In this document: piece after piece, positions 36,683 through 45,501 of the stretch | How the letters are laid out: every line of letters starts with the position of its first letter | Position numbering within the stretch: the stretch's first letter is position 1 | Assembly (NCBI RefSeq): GCF_000144695.1 | Contig: NC_014378.1 | Location: 2,229,289 to 2,293,288 of the forward strand | From: Acetohalobium arabaticum DSM 5501 | GTDB lineage: Bacteria; Bacillota; Halanaerobiia; Halobacteroidales; Acetohalobiaceae | Reading direction: 5' to 3' | Length of the DNA: 64,000 nt | Program-made: the position numbers and the translations under genes | Notes under the pieces: model-generated | What the model saw: the letters and a program-made list of their open reading frames with translations, nothing else | What the model was told of the DNA's origin: nothing | Databases searched by the model: none

Positions 36683-37660
36683 CTAAATCTTTTCAGATTT
36701 ATGCCAATTCCAGGCAGTTCTTATTATATCTTCTAAGTTGTACTTAGGCTCCCAAGCTAACATTTGCGTAGCCTTAGAACTATCAGCAATAAGTACAGCG
36801 GGATCTCCTTCGCGTCGGTCATCTTCCACAACTTTAAAATTAACTTGAGTAATTTCTTTAGCTTTATCTATAATTTCTCTAACTGAATAACCGTCTCCCG
36901 AGCCTAAATTAAACACTTCTGAATTATCCCCTTCAAACAGCCTCTCTAATCCTCTAATATGAGCATCAGCCAAATCATTGACATGAATAAAATCTCGGAT
37001 ACAGGTATTATCTCTAGTGTCATAATCTGTACCAAAGATATAAATTTCATCTCTTTCTCCTAAGGCGGTCTGTAATACAAGAGGAATTAAATGAGTTTCT
37101 GGGTCATGCTTCTCTCCAATCCTTCCACTCTCATCTGCTCCCGAAGCATTAAAATATCTAAAACAGGTATATCTTAAATTATAGGCTCTATCATAATCCT
37201 CTAATATTTGCTCTACCATTAACTTAGATTTACCGTAAGGACTAATCGGCTTCTTAGCTTGTCCTTCTTTAATAGGTATTTCTTCCGGTTCTCCATATAC
37301 TGCTGCTGTCGAAGAAAAGATAAAATATTTAACATCATACTCCAACATTACATCTAATAAGTTAATCACATTAACTACATTATTCTTATAATACTTAGCC
37401 GGATTTTTAACTGATTCTCCTACCTGAATAAAAGCAGCAAAATGCATTACTGCATCTATGTCATATCTAGAAAAAACTTCCTTTAATCTATCCTTATCAG
37501 CCAAGTCTCCTTTTTCAAAATTATCTACTGTCACTAAATCTCTATATCCTGTAGATAAATTATCATAAACAACTACCTCATAACCTCTTTTAGCTAGCAT
37601 CTTTACTTGATGAGAACCGATGTATCCTGCTCCACCTACCACTAAAATAGTCTTTTCCAC
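36683..37660 (-). CDS. galE: UDP-glucose 4-epimerase
   Basis: 325 residues from GTG 37660. TILVVGGAGYIGSHQVKML is the NAD-binding GxxGxxG, STAAVYGEP holds the catalytic serine, PYGKSKLMVEQ the YxxxK pair, and ASGADESGRIGEKHDPETHLIPLVLQ is the GalE-specific substrate region. It interconverts UDP-glucose and UDP-galactose. It lies between the initiating transferase and the flippase and provides sugar donors for this glycan block. Confidence 0.95.
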   Translation of the reverse strand: MEKTILVVGGAGYIGSHQVKMLAKRGYEVVVYDNLSTGYRDLVTVDNFEKGDLADKDRLKEVFSRYDIDAVMHFAAFIQVGESVKNPAKYYKNNVVNVINLLDVMLEYDVKYFIFSSTAAVYGEPEEIPIKEGQAKKPISPYGKSKLMVEQILEDYDRAYNLRYTCFRYFNASGADESGRIGEKHDPETHLIPLVLQTALGERDEIYIFGTDYDTRDNTCIRDFIHVNDLADAHIRGLERLFEGDNSEVFNLGSGDGYSVREIIDKAKEITQVNFKVVEDDRREGDPAVLIADSSKATQMLAWEPKYNLEDIIRTAWNWHKSEKI

Positions 37661-37701
37661 TTATTAAAATTCACCCACTTCTTAATGGTTTTAGTTAAAA
37701 A

Positions 37702-38403
37702 TTAATATGCTCCTTCTCTTTTAATCACAGATTTTATAGTCTTTAATATTATTTTCATATCTAATAGCAGTGATCTTTCTTTTACATACTTCAAATCCAG
37801 TGCTATTCTTTCTTCATAATCTTCAACATCACTTCTCCCATTCACCTGCCACATCCCTGTTAAACCAGGCTTAACAGAAAATACAATATCTCCTGTTCCT
37901 TTATAATGCATCTCTAATTCATCATCTACAACTGGCCGAGGACCAACTAAACTCATATCTCCTTTGATTATATTAATCAACTGCGGCAATTCATCAAGAC
38001 TTGTCTTTCTTAAAAAATCACCAATTTCAGTTATCCGCGGATCATCCTTTAATTTGAAGTTTTCATAAAATTCTTTTCTTAACTCTTCATCATTTTCTAG
38101 AACCTCTTGTAATTTTTCTTCTGCATTAGGCACCATAGTTCTAAATTTATACATCTTAAACTCTTCTGTATCTTTTCCAATCCGTGTATGTTTAAAAAAT
38201 ATATTTCCTCCATCATTCTTTTTAATTTTATAAGCCACTATTATAAATACAGGAGCTAATAAAATCATTCCAACTGATGCTAATACAATATCTAATCCCC
38301 TACTCACAGCATTATAAATATAATTAGACTCAACTTTATGTAATTCATTAGCATCACCCTGTATACTTTCTATATCATCATTTTTAGTTGCTGATGTCTC
38401 CAT
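37702..38403 (-). CDS. Initiating sugar phosphotransferase (bacterial sugar transferase family)
   Basis: 233 residues with AAGGAGG before ATG 38403. One membrane segment (GLDIVLASVGMILLAPVFIIVAYKI) is followed by MYKFRTMVPNAEEKL, KTSLDELPQLINIIKGDMSLVGPRPV and PGLTGMWQVNGRSD: the phosphoglycosyl transferase core in WcaJ/WbaP-like form (the GMWQVNGRS end is typical of hexose-1-phosphate transferases). It is the first gene of its block, behind its own promoter. The paralogue at 15134-15799 presumably starts a different glycan. Confidence 0.93.
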   Translation of the reverse strand: METSATKNDDIESIQGDANELHKVESNYIYNAVSRGLDIVLASVGMILLAPVFIIVAYKIKKNDGGNIFFKHTRIGKDTEEFKMYKFRTMVPNAEEKLQEVLENDEELRKEFYENFKLKDDPRITEIGDFLRKTSLDELPQLINIIKGDMSLVGPRPVVDDELEMHYKGTGDIVFSVKPGLTGMWQVNGRSDVEDYEERIALDLKYVKERSLLLDMKIILKTIKSVIKREGAY

Positions 38404-38982
38404 TATAATCCTCCTTTATAATGCAACTTCAATCAAATCTCTTATCTAATTTATTATCTTTAATACTACTTATTACTATGACATATTCCAAATTCCTAAA
38501 AATCAAACTATCTTACTATAACTTAGTTAAGAAAAATAGTCAAATTCCTTCATTTATGGATTTTTTTATTTACTTATGAATCAATACCTCTAATAATCTC
38601 TAACAATTAAACCTAAATTTCATCTTAATTTAAATGTAAGAATTATAAACGAGCAAATTTAGAACCATATTATTACAGTTTAAAATAAACAGGACATTCC
38701 CAACATTTTGGTGTAGAATAAAAGAATTTATACTAGCAGCAGTTTCTAAAGAATTTTTTGCTAAAACATTCGAGAAAAAATAAGGTATTTTAAAATTAGA
38801 AATCAGAGTAAAATAGACTATGTTAAATCGACTTATAAGCGTGCTCAATCTAATGTACAATTGAGCATAACTTTAGAACTATTAAATATGGCCTAGGGAT
38901 AACTCTGACTATTAACTTCCATAAAATGGAGCTATTTTTGCTCATTTATAGTATAAGAATTAATCTATGCTCACCCTATTAT
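38404..38982. other. 579-bp intergenic region between ugd and the second sugar-transferase operon
   Basis: No supported gene. It holds the promoter at 38515-38543 and the shared motif at 38541-38555. From about 38650 to 38800 the plus strand shows a broken, coding-like stretch (around EFILAAVSKEFFAKTFEK), possibly a decayed transposase or other relic. A small hairpin GCTCAAT...ATTGAGC lies near 38844-38867. The end of ugd (stop at 38983) has no strong terminator that I can see. Confidence 0.45.
38515..38543 (-). promoter_or_regulatory. SigmaA-type promoter of the sugar-transferase/galE/flippase operon
   Basis: On the minus strand TTGACT (38543-38538) and TATAGT (38520-38515) are 17 nt apart, about 110 nt before ATG 38403. 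The conserved AAATGAAGGAATTTG motif (38555-38541) overlaps the -35 box, so a regulator binding there could act directly on this promoter. Confidence 0.75.
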
Positions 38983-40293
38983 TTATTTCACATTAATTGC
39001 TTTTCTTCCTACACTGTAATAGGTAAAGCCTTGTTCCTTCATCTTTTCGGGCTCATAACAGTTCCGTCCATCGATAAAGAGAGAATTATTAAGCAGTTCC
39101 TTTACTCTATCCAAATCAAGATTCTGGAACTCATCCCATTCAGTAACTAAGATCACTGCCTCTGTATCATCAATTGCATCATATGCATCTTCAGAGTACT
39201 CAATACTGTCGCCGAAGATCTTCTCCGCTTCCTCCATAGCTACCGGATCATAGGCCTTAACTTCAGCTCCATCATCTAAAAGCTGCTTTACAACAGTCCG
39301 GGACGGAGCCTCTCTCATATCATCAGTATTCGGCTTGAAGGATAGTCCCAGGACAGCAATCTTCTTATCTTCTAGATCAGACATCTCCTGTCTTAACTTA
39401 TTTACCAACGTCTTCTTCTGGGCTTCATTAACTTCGACTGTCGAATCAACAATCTTGAAGTCATAGCCGTGTTCAGCAGCTGTAGAAACAATTGCTTTGG
39501 TATCCTTAGGGAAACAGGCTCCGCCGAAACCGACGCCGGCCCGCAGAAACTTATCGCTGATCCTGTGATCCGAACCGATACCTTTAGCTACTTCCTGTAC
39601 ATTACCGCCGGTCCGTTCACAGATATTGGCTATTTCATTAATGAAGCTGATCTTCGTAGCTAAGAAAGCATTAGCCGCGTACTTAATTATCTCGGCACTA
39701 TAGCGGTCTGTATGGAGAATCGGCGCTTCAAAGTCCTGATGTAATTCATCCATTACCTCAGCGGCTTTTTCACTCTCAGTTCCAATCACCACTCGGTCCG
39801 GATTCATCGTATCGTCAACTGCTGTTCCTTCCCGCAAGAATTCCGGACAGGAAACAACATCAAACTCATAATCGGCTTCCTTCTGCTCCTCAATCATCTC
39901 TTCCACCCAGTCCCCGGTTCCGACCGGTACCGTACTCTTATCTACTACAATCTTATAATCATTGATATTTTCAGCAATACTTTCGACTACAGCTTCGACC
40001 GCCGAAAGATCAGCCCCTCCCTCATTATCCGAAGGAGTTCCTACGGCAATAAAGATGATGTCACTCTCCGTTACTCCTTCCGCCGGCAAAGTTGTAAACT
40101 TCAGATTACCGTTAGCATAATTTCGATCCACAATCTCCTTTAATCCATCTTCATAAATCGGCATCACACCATTGCGCAGTCCTTCGATCTTTTCTTCATC
40201 AATATCCACACAGATAACTTCATGTCCTAGCTCAGCAAAACATGCTCCGGAAACTAATCCTACATAGCCTGTACCAAATACAGATAATTTCAC
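38983..40293 (-). CDS. ugd: UDP-glucose 6-dehydrogenase
   Basis: 436 residues from GTG 40293 (GGAAGGG upstream). KLSVFGTGYVGLVSGACFAELG is the NAD site, VDKSTVPVGTG and CPEFLREG are conserved, and AGVGFGGACFPKDTKAI carries the catalytic cysteine in the GGACFPKD form typical of UDP-glucose dehydrogenases. It produces UDP-glucuronic acid, a donor for acidic glycans. It is the last gene of the core/sulfotransferase series, though a 167-bp gap with its own upstream motif suggests partly independent expression. Confidence 0.95.
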   Translation of the reverse strand: MKLSVFGTGYVGLVSGACFAELGHEVICVDIDEEKIEGLRNGVMPIYEDGLKEIVDRNYANGNLKFTTLPAEGVTESDIIFIAVGTPSDNEGGADLSAVEAVVESIAENINDYKIVVDKSTVPVGTGDWVEEMIEEQKEADYEFDVVSCPEFLREGTAVDDTMNPDRVVIGTESEKAAEVMDELHQDFEAPILHTDRYSAEIIKYAANAFLATKISFINEIANICERTGGNVQEVAKGIGSDHRISDKFLRAGVGFGGACFPKDTKAIVSTAAEHGYDFKIVDSTVEVNEAQKKTLVNKLRQEMSDLEDKKIAVLGLSFKPNTDDMREAPSRTVVKQLLDDGAEVKAYDPVAMEEAEKIFGDSIEYSEDAYDAIDDTEAVILVTEWDEFQNLDLDRVKELLNNSLFIDGRNCYEPEKMKEQGFTYYSVGRKAINVK

Positions 40294-40423
40294 TTTAATA
40301 TCCCTTCCTTTTCTACTTTATAGAGATTAAGTTTTGTTATATAGACTAATGATTAATATTCGTGAAATATGTAACAATCCCTTCATCAAGCTTTAAAACA
40401 ATTGAAAAAACTACTTGTTCCAA

Positions 40424-40443
40424 ATAGTCAATCTATTGACCAT
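40424..40443. repeat. Solo outer-stem remnant of the nested-hairpin repeat
   Basis: ATAGTCAAT (40424-40432) and ATTGACCAT (40435-40443) are separated by two bases and form a compact palindrome. The same words form the outer ends of the large repeats at 47602-47725 (GGTCAATATG) and 55382-55509 (ATAGTCAATATG). It looks like an element that has lost its inside. Confidence 0.45.
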
Positions 40444-40460
40444 ACTGTTTGACTTTTTTC

Positions 40461-41570
40461 CTAATTATTTAGTATCTTCTCTTCAATCTCATCAATCATC
40501 TTTTGAAAAGAAAACTTCTTCTTAGCAATTTCAGCTCCTTGCTGACCTAATTTCTCACGCTCTGGATGCTTAATCATCTTTAATATTTTCTCTGCTATAT
40601 CAGTAGAATTCTTATTTTCAGCTAGATAACCATTCTCTCCATCAATTACAAATTCAGAAATTGTAGTAGCCTCGGTTGTTACTATCGGCACTCCTGCCAT
40701 CATTGCTTCCAATATTACCCAGGGAGCTCCTCCTTCATAGATAGCAGTATGAACCATAAAATCTAATTGTTTTAGAATTGAAGGTATATCCTCTCTAAAA
40801 CCAGTAAAAATAACTTTATCTTCTAACCCTAGTTCTTTTACTCTATCTTTAAATACCTCTCCTTTTTTCCCGCTACCTACTAACAATACTTTAAACTTCT
40901 CAAACTCCTTTAGAACCTGGGGAAGCGCTTCAATTAAATACTGTTGTGCTTTTTGCCTGCATAACCTCCCGACATTACCAATTATCAACTCATCATCCTT
41001 AATGTTAAATTCCTCTCTAAGATCAGAAGTTATTTCCGGATCAATAAACTTATCTTTCTTTACTCCTTTATAGATTAACTTTAGCTTTTCTTTTGATAAA
41101 TAATCAGTCGGTATATTCTTTAAGTTTTTATCTCTAGTAACTTTAGAAATAGACATAAAATCAGTAACACAATACTTTAATAACCAGCGATTATAGAACT
41201 TATTCTTAATTGGTTTAGCCAAAGCCCTACGATAAACAATAGTTTCTACACCTGCTAACTTAGCTGCTAGGGAACCATATTTAAAGTGGGAAGATTGACA
41301 AAGAAAGATAGCATCTATCATATTCTTCTTAAGATACCTTACCAACCAATATAACCTGAAAGGATTAACAAAAGTAACATCTCCAATATGATCTATACTA
41401 TCAACTTTAAGACCAGCATCTTTACACTTATTATAAAACATTTCATCTTTAATACCTAGTATAAAAATATCATATTCTCTCTTCTGTAAAGCTGAAGCCG
41501 TCTTATAATGCCATTTTTCTACCCCTCCCCATCCAGTACCAGTATTCATAAATAATAATCTTTTAGACAT
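40461..41570 (-). CDS. GT4 family glycosyltransferase
   Basis: 369 residues with GGAGGAGG before ATG 41570. RLLFMNTGTGWGGVEKWHYKTA (the GG(V/A)E loop), IGNVGRLCRQKAQQYLIEAL, KVIFTGFREDIPSIL and YEGGAPWVILEAMMAGVPIVTTE follow the GT4 pattern. It is a close relative of the GT4 protein at 47773-48867 (same order VGRLxRQKxxxYLIEA and FTGFRxDI), suggesting duplication within this operon. It acts on the lipooligosaccharide or a related glycan; its sugars are unknown. Confidence 0.9.
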   Translation of the reverse strand: MSKRLLFMNTGTGWGGVEKWHYKTASALQKREYDIFILGIKDEMFYNKCKDAGLKVDSIDHIGDVTFVNPFRLYWLVRYLKKNMIDAIFLCQSSHFKYGSLAAKLAGVETIVYRRALAKPIKNKFYNRWLLKYCVTDFMSISKVTRDKNLKNIPTDYLSKEKLKLIYKGVKKDKFIDPEITSDLREEFNIKDDELIIGNVGRLCRQKAQQYLIEALPQVLKEFEKFKVLLVGSGKKGEVFKDRVKELGLEDKVIFTGFREDIPSILKQLDFMVHTAIYEGGAPWVILEAMMAGVPIVTTEATTISEFVIDGENGYLAENKNSTDIAEKILKMIKHPEREKLGQQGAEIAKKKFSFQKMIDEIEEKILNN

Positions 41571-41596
41571 CCTGCCTCCTCCTCCAACTATATCCT

Positions 41597-42481
41597 CTAG
41601 TAATTATAATAATTCTTCATATGTCCTCCAGCAATCCTATCAAACTTATCCATCATTTCTTGATTCCAATCTGTCCAGTGAGGAATAGCATAATCTGTTG
41701 TTGAACTTGCCTTCTGATTCATCATTCTATTAATTACTTTTTCAGTTTTATCTTCAGATAATCCTATATAATCAGCAATTCTGTACATTCCTTTAAACTT
41801 ATTGTCTTTAAATATATCTTCAAACTTTACAGTAATAGCATCATCAATATCTTTCACACTCTGCCAGATAAAACTATCTTTTTTCTGCCATTCCCAGCAT
41901 ACCTTTTCAAATCTTGTCATCTCATCCCATTTATCCTGATATTTATCATCTTCAAAATAAACAGCCCTTAATCTCGAACCATCATCCTCTTTGGTATACC
42001 AGTTTCTACTCATACCTGACCGCACATAATCTCTTCCATCTCTAACTATATGAATTACTTTAATATCTTCAAAAACTTCTCTTAACACAGGTAACAAAGA
42101 AAATAATCTATTATTGGATTCAACATAGATATCAGCATCTTTCCTTTTAACTTCTCTACAAAGAGCTCTTCTACATCGTTCAACCTTTTTTACCGCTTTT
42201 AAGTCAGTTATTTCCCCACAGGCATAGCTAATAGCCAAACGCAGAAATGTAGGATGTGGTTCATGAATAGCATATACTGAAGAAAATTCATTAAGAAATT
42301 TAGCAAAAAAATGAGTCCCAGTTCTCCCAGTAGATACAATAAAAAATTTATCTATAGGACCCCAATCTTGCTGTCCTAACAGCCTTAATCTCATTCCAAT
42401 TTTATCCATTTTATATTTCCAATTACTTTTTAAAGCCTCTTTTCTACTCACTCTATCTCTCCTTAATTTTGAAACCATCAT
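41597..42481 (-). CDS. Sulfotransferase (PAPS-dependent type), paralogue A
   Basis: 294 residues. FFIVSTGRTGTHFFAKFLNEF matches the 5'-phosphosulfate-binding loop of the sulfotransferase fold, and IKVIHIVRDGRDYVRSGMSR matches the 3'-phosphate-binding motif (RxxRD...S). The ending HMKNYYNY resembles the family's terminal GY segment. Two paralogues flank a GT4 gene within the lipooligosaccharide operon, so they most likely sulfate a sugar of the core or outer chain. PAPS supply would link them to cysD/cysN at the other end of the window. The acceptor is unknown. Confidence 0.8.
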   Translation of the reverse strand: MMVSKLRRDRVSRKEALKSNWKYKMDKIGMRLRLLGQQDWGPIDKFFIVSTGRTGTHFFAKFLNEFSSVYAIHEPHPTFLRLAISYACGEITDLKAVKKVERCRRALCREVKRKDADIYVESNNRLFSLLPVLREVFEDIKVIHIVRDGRDYVRSGMSRNWYTKEDDGSRLRAVYFEDDKYQDKWDEMTRFEKVCWEWQKKDSFIWQSVKDIDDAITVKFEDIFKDNKFKGMYRIADYIGLSEDKTEKVINRMMNQKASSTTDYAIPHWTDWNQEMMDKFDRIAGGHMKNYYNY

Positions 42482-42489
42482 TTAATCTA

Positions 42490-43641
42490 TCACAGCTTAT
42501 ATTCTAAAATATTTGCATAAATATCTAACATATTTTGATGATTCCTTTTTTCGCTATACTTTAATGCCTTCTCCCGAGCAGCTTGAGACATTTCATCTCT
42601 TAAACTCTGATCCTTTAACTGCTTTATATAGATACTTAACTGTTCTACATTATCTACTGGTTCCAGCACAAAACCATCTTTCCCTTCCTCTAATACCTCG
42701 GCTGAACCGGCCGCCTGAGAAGTAATTGCCGGCAATCCAGAAGCCAAAGCTTCAGTAACTACTGAACCAAAAGGCTCATAGATAGTAGGTAACACAAAAA
42801 CATCTCCAGCAGCATAATAAGCCTCTACATTAGATGAAGCCCCAACAAATTCTACTCTTTCATTAACATTTAAATTAGCAGCCATCTTCTTAAATTCATT
42901 AACTTTTCCTTTGCCTACTACTAATAATTCAACCTCATCCACCTGAGCCATTGCCTGCAGTACATACTTTAAACCTTTTCTTTTAAATCCAGTTCCCACA
43001 AATAATAATACCATATCTTCATCACTAAAACCATGCTTGGTTCTTATTTCATCTCTATATTCTTCTTGATTTTCTGGTTTAAACTGATTAACATCTACGC
43101 CATTATAATTAATTACTATATCTTTTTCTGGCACCTGATAGACATCCATAATCTGATCTTTAACCGTCTGAGAGATAGCTACAATCTTCTTATAATTACC
43201 CGGCTTAAAATCTTGAGCTTCATAATATTTAGTTAAATACTCACTTAAAGAAAGTTTAGATTCCAATCTTTTGATTGATTCATACAGCGGATTATCAATT
43301 AATTCCATCATTTTATCAACATAAACCTCATGGCAGCCGCCGCCGATTCTAATTACATCACCAAAGCCTGTCCGGGAAAAAGTCTGAATAATATCAAAAT
43401 CATATTTCTGTACTTCTTTGTAGGCACTCTTAGCAAACACATACTTGTCAATTCCTAATTTCTTACCGAAATAAGCAGTTTTATGAAAAATTATTTCATC
43501 ATTAGCCACTTCCTCATCCCAACTTCCAGTAAAGACATGTACCTCATGACCTTCTTCAGCTAAAAAATTCGACAAATTAACCATATATCTTTCAGTACCA
43601 CCGTGAGTAGTATACTGTTTATGGACTAACGCTATCTTCAT
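42490..43641 (-). CDS. GT4 family glycosyltransferase
   Basis: 383 residues. KIALVHKQYTTHGGTERYMVNLSNFLAEEGHEVHVFTG is the GT4 acceptor-side start, GVDVNQFKPEN, LLFVGTGFKRKGLKYVLQAM and VLPTIYEPFGSVVTEALASGLPAITS form the donor side (E-x7-E site), close to the WaaG-like group. It sits between the two sulfotransferase genes and may add the sugar that they sulfate. Confidence 0.9.
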   Translation of the reverse strand: MKIALVHKQYTTHGGTERYMVNLSNFLAEEGHEVHVFTGSWDEEVANDEIIFHKTAYFGKKLGIDKYVFAKSAYKEVQKYDFDIIQTFSRTGFGDVIRIGGGCHEVYVDKMMELIDNPLYESIKRLESKLSLSEYLTKYYEAQDFKPGNYKKIVAISQTVKDQIMDVYQVPEKDIVINYNGVDVNQFKPENQEEYRDEIRTKHGFSDEDMVLLFVGTGFKRKGLKYVLQAMAQVDEVELLVVGKGKVNEFKKMAANLNVNERVEFVGASSNVEAYYAAGDVFVLPTIYEPFGSVVTEALASGLPAITSQAAGSAEVLEEGKDGFVLEPVDNVEQLSIYIKQLKDQSLRDEMSQAAREKALKYSEKRNHQNMLDIYANILEYKL

Positions 43642-43680
43642 ACTTTTTCGCTCCCTTAAACGATAAACTTTATTTTAAAA

Positions 43681-44568
43681 TTAATTATTCCAATTATAAT
43701 TATAATACTTTTTCATATGCTCACCAGCAATATTATCAAATTTATTTCTCAACTTTTGATTCCATTCTGTCCAATGGGGAATAGCATATTCTTTAGTTGA
43801 ATTTACTCTTTTATTCATCATTTTATCTATCATCTGCTTCAACTCATTTTCAGGTAGATTAATATACTCAGCAATTCTATATAACCCCTTATAATCTTCA
43901 TCCTTAAATATATCTTCAAACTTTACAGTAATAGAATCATCAGCTTTTTTAACACTTCTATAAATAAATTTATCTTTTTTTTGCCACATCCAACTTATCT
44001 TTTCAAACCTTGTCATATTAGTCCACTGATTATAATATTTATCTTCCTCAAAGTAATTAGCTTGTAATCGATAAGCATCATCTTCTTCTACATACCAATC
44101 ACGACTCATACCTGACCGCACATAATCTCTTCCATCTCTAACTATATGAATTATTTTAATATCTTCAAAAACTTCCCTTAATACAGGTATTAACGAAAAA
44201 AGTCGGTTATTGGACTCAATATAACTACTTGCCTTTTTTCTTTTCACATCTTTACACATCGCTCTTCTAATCTGTTCCACTTTTTCAATAGCATTTTGTT
44301 TAGATATTTTTCTCCTAGCATAATCAATAGCCAGACGTACCAAAGTAGAATCAGGTTCTGGTTCGTGAATCGAATAGATATCTGAAAATTCATCAAGAAA
44401 CTTAGCAAAAAATTTAGTACCAGTTCTCCCAGTTGATATAATGAAATACTTATCTATTCCCTGCCACTCCTGAAACCCTAATAATCCAGCTTTCATTCTA
44501 ATCTCATCTATTCTATATGGAACTTTTTTTATATCACTTAGTAATTTAGATAGTTTTGATTGCTTCAC
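43681..44568 (-). CDS. Sulfotransferase (PAPS-dependent type), paralogue B
   Basis: 295 residues from GTG 44568 (AGGAGG upstream). STGRTGTKFFAKFLDEF and IHIVRDGRDYVRSGMSRDWY are the PAPS-binding motifs. By eye more than half of the residues match paralogue A (41597-42481), with the RLFSLIPVLREVFEDIKIIHIVRDGRDYVRSG core nearly identical. The two probably arose by duplication and now act on different positions or sugars. Confidence 0.8.
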   Translation of the reverse strand: MKQSKLSKLLSDIKKVPYRIDEIRMKAGLLGFQEWQGIDKYFIISTGRTGTKFFAKFLDEFSDIYSIHEPEPDSTLVRLAIDYARRKISKQNAIEKVEQIRRAMCKDVKRKKASSYIESNNRLFSLIPVLREVFEDIKIIHIVRDGRDYVRSGMSRDWYVEEDDAYRLQANYFEEDKYYNQWTNMTRFEKISWMWQKKDKFIYRSVKKADDSITVKFEDIFKDEDYKGLYRIAEYINLPENELKQMIDKMMNKRVNSTKEYAIPHWTEWNQKLRNKFDNIAGEHMKKYYNYNWNN

Positions 44569-44616
44569 TTTACTTTCCTCCTGATTTTTTCAGTTTATTT
44601 ATCAATCAACATATTC

Positions 44617-45474
44617 CTATATATAAAAATCACTTAACTTTTTATCACTAATTATAAGCTCTTTTTTATCCCAATCAATAAGTTTTTCTACTGTTTTCTG
44701 ATTAATATAATCTATAAGTTCATCTATATCCTCCTGATGATTAAAATAACTAAAAAATTCTTTAAAAAATAACATCCTATCTTCATAATCTAACTTATCC
44801 CTTCCAAAACCATCTAAATTCGAATATGTATGAGCAGTAAACTTAATTAAATTCTTAATCACCATTTTCCATGGTATAAAGGGTAACTTCTTTATATTAT
44901 CCACATCAACTAATCCGAGTTCAAACTTCTCTTGATTAAATCTAATTAAAATATTAACAATATTAGGATCTCCATTCAAAAATTTAAGCTGATATAACTC
45001 AAACCAAAATTCAGCTAATCTTTTTATTATTTCTCTCTTTAATTCCAGACTATAATCTTCATAAGCAAGATAATCACGCAAATTCATTCCTTGAAAATCT
45101 TCCGTAATAAATAGACTATCAACTGTCCAGATATCATGCCGATATGTAATTGCTAACACTGGTTTAACAACCGAAACCTCTGCTGCTAATAACTGCTTGC
45201 ACTTTTTAAATGCTCTAAACGCCTCAGATGGTCTAAATAGATTTTTAATCCGTTTACTTACTTTTCGATATGAATATTTTTTAATATAATAACTTTTATT
45301 ACCAAACTCCAGTTTAAATACTCTCCGTCCAGTACTTTTATCTATTAAACTAAAATTATCATCGCTGCACTGACCATTTACACAGCTTAATACCTTCTCC
45401 ACCAGATTATTCTTTAATTCGTCATCATAATAAACTTTAGTTTTATTATCCCTGATTTTTTTGTTTAACCTCAT
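44617..45474 (-). CDS. Lipopolysaccharide kinase (WaaP/Kdo-kinase family), divergent
   Basis: 285 residues. GNKSYYIKKYSYRK holds the likely ATP-binding lysine, FLNGDPNIVNILIRF corresponds to the HGDLxxxNIL catalytic loop (here NGDPNIVNI, with N for H and P for L), and ELGLVDVDNIKKL to the DFG/metal-binding aspartate. These are signs of the small protein-kinase-like enzymes that phosphorylate core sugars (WaaP, KdkA). A second member is at 46715-47527. Activity is likely, because the lysine, the loop aspartate and asparagine, and the second aspartate are all present. Confidence 0.78.
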   Translation of the reverse strand: MRLNKKIRDNKTKVYYDDELKNNLVEKVLSCVNGQCSDDNFSLIDKSTGRRVFKLEFGNKSYYIKKYSYRKVSKRIKNLFRPSEAFRAFKKCKQLLAAEVSVVKPVLAITYRHDIWTVDSLFITEDFQGMNLRDYLAYEDYSLELKREIIKRLAEFWFELYQLKFLNGDPNIVNILIRFNQEKFELGLVDVDNIKKLPFIPWKMVIKNLIKFTAHTYSNLDGFGRDKLDYEDRMLFFKEFFSYFNHQEDIDELIDYINQKTVEKLIDWDKKELIISDKKLSDFYI

Positions 45475-45501
45475 ATTTACTCTTCCTTCTTTCTTCTTTA
45501 T

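Noticed and set aside
38630..38860. 76-codon minus-strand frame in the 38.4-39.0 kb gap
   Set aside because: No ribosome site, no recognisable motif and biased composition of AT-rich spacer; kept only as unexplained intergenic DNA.
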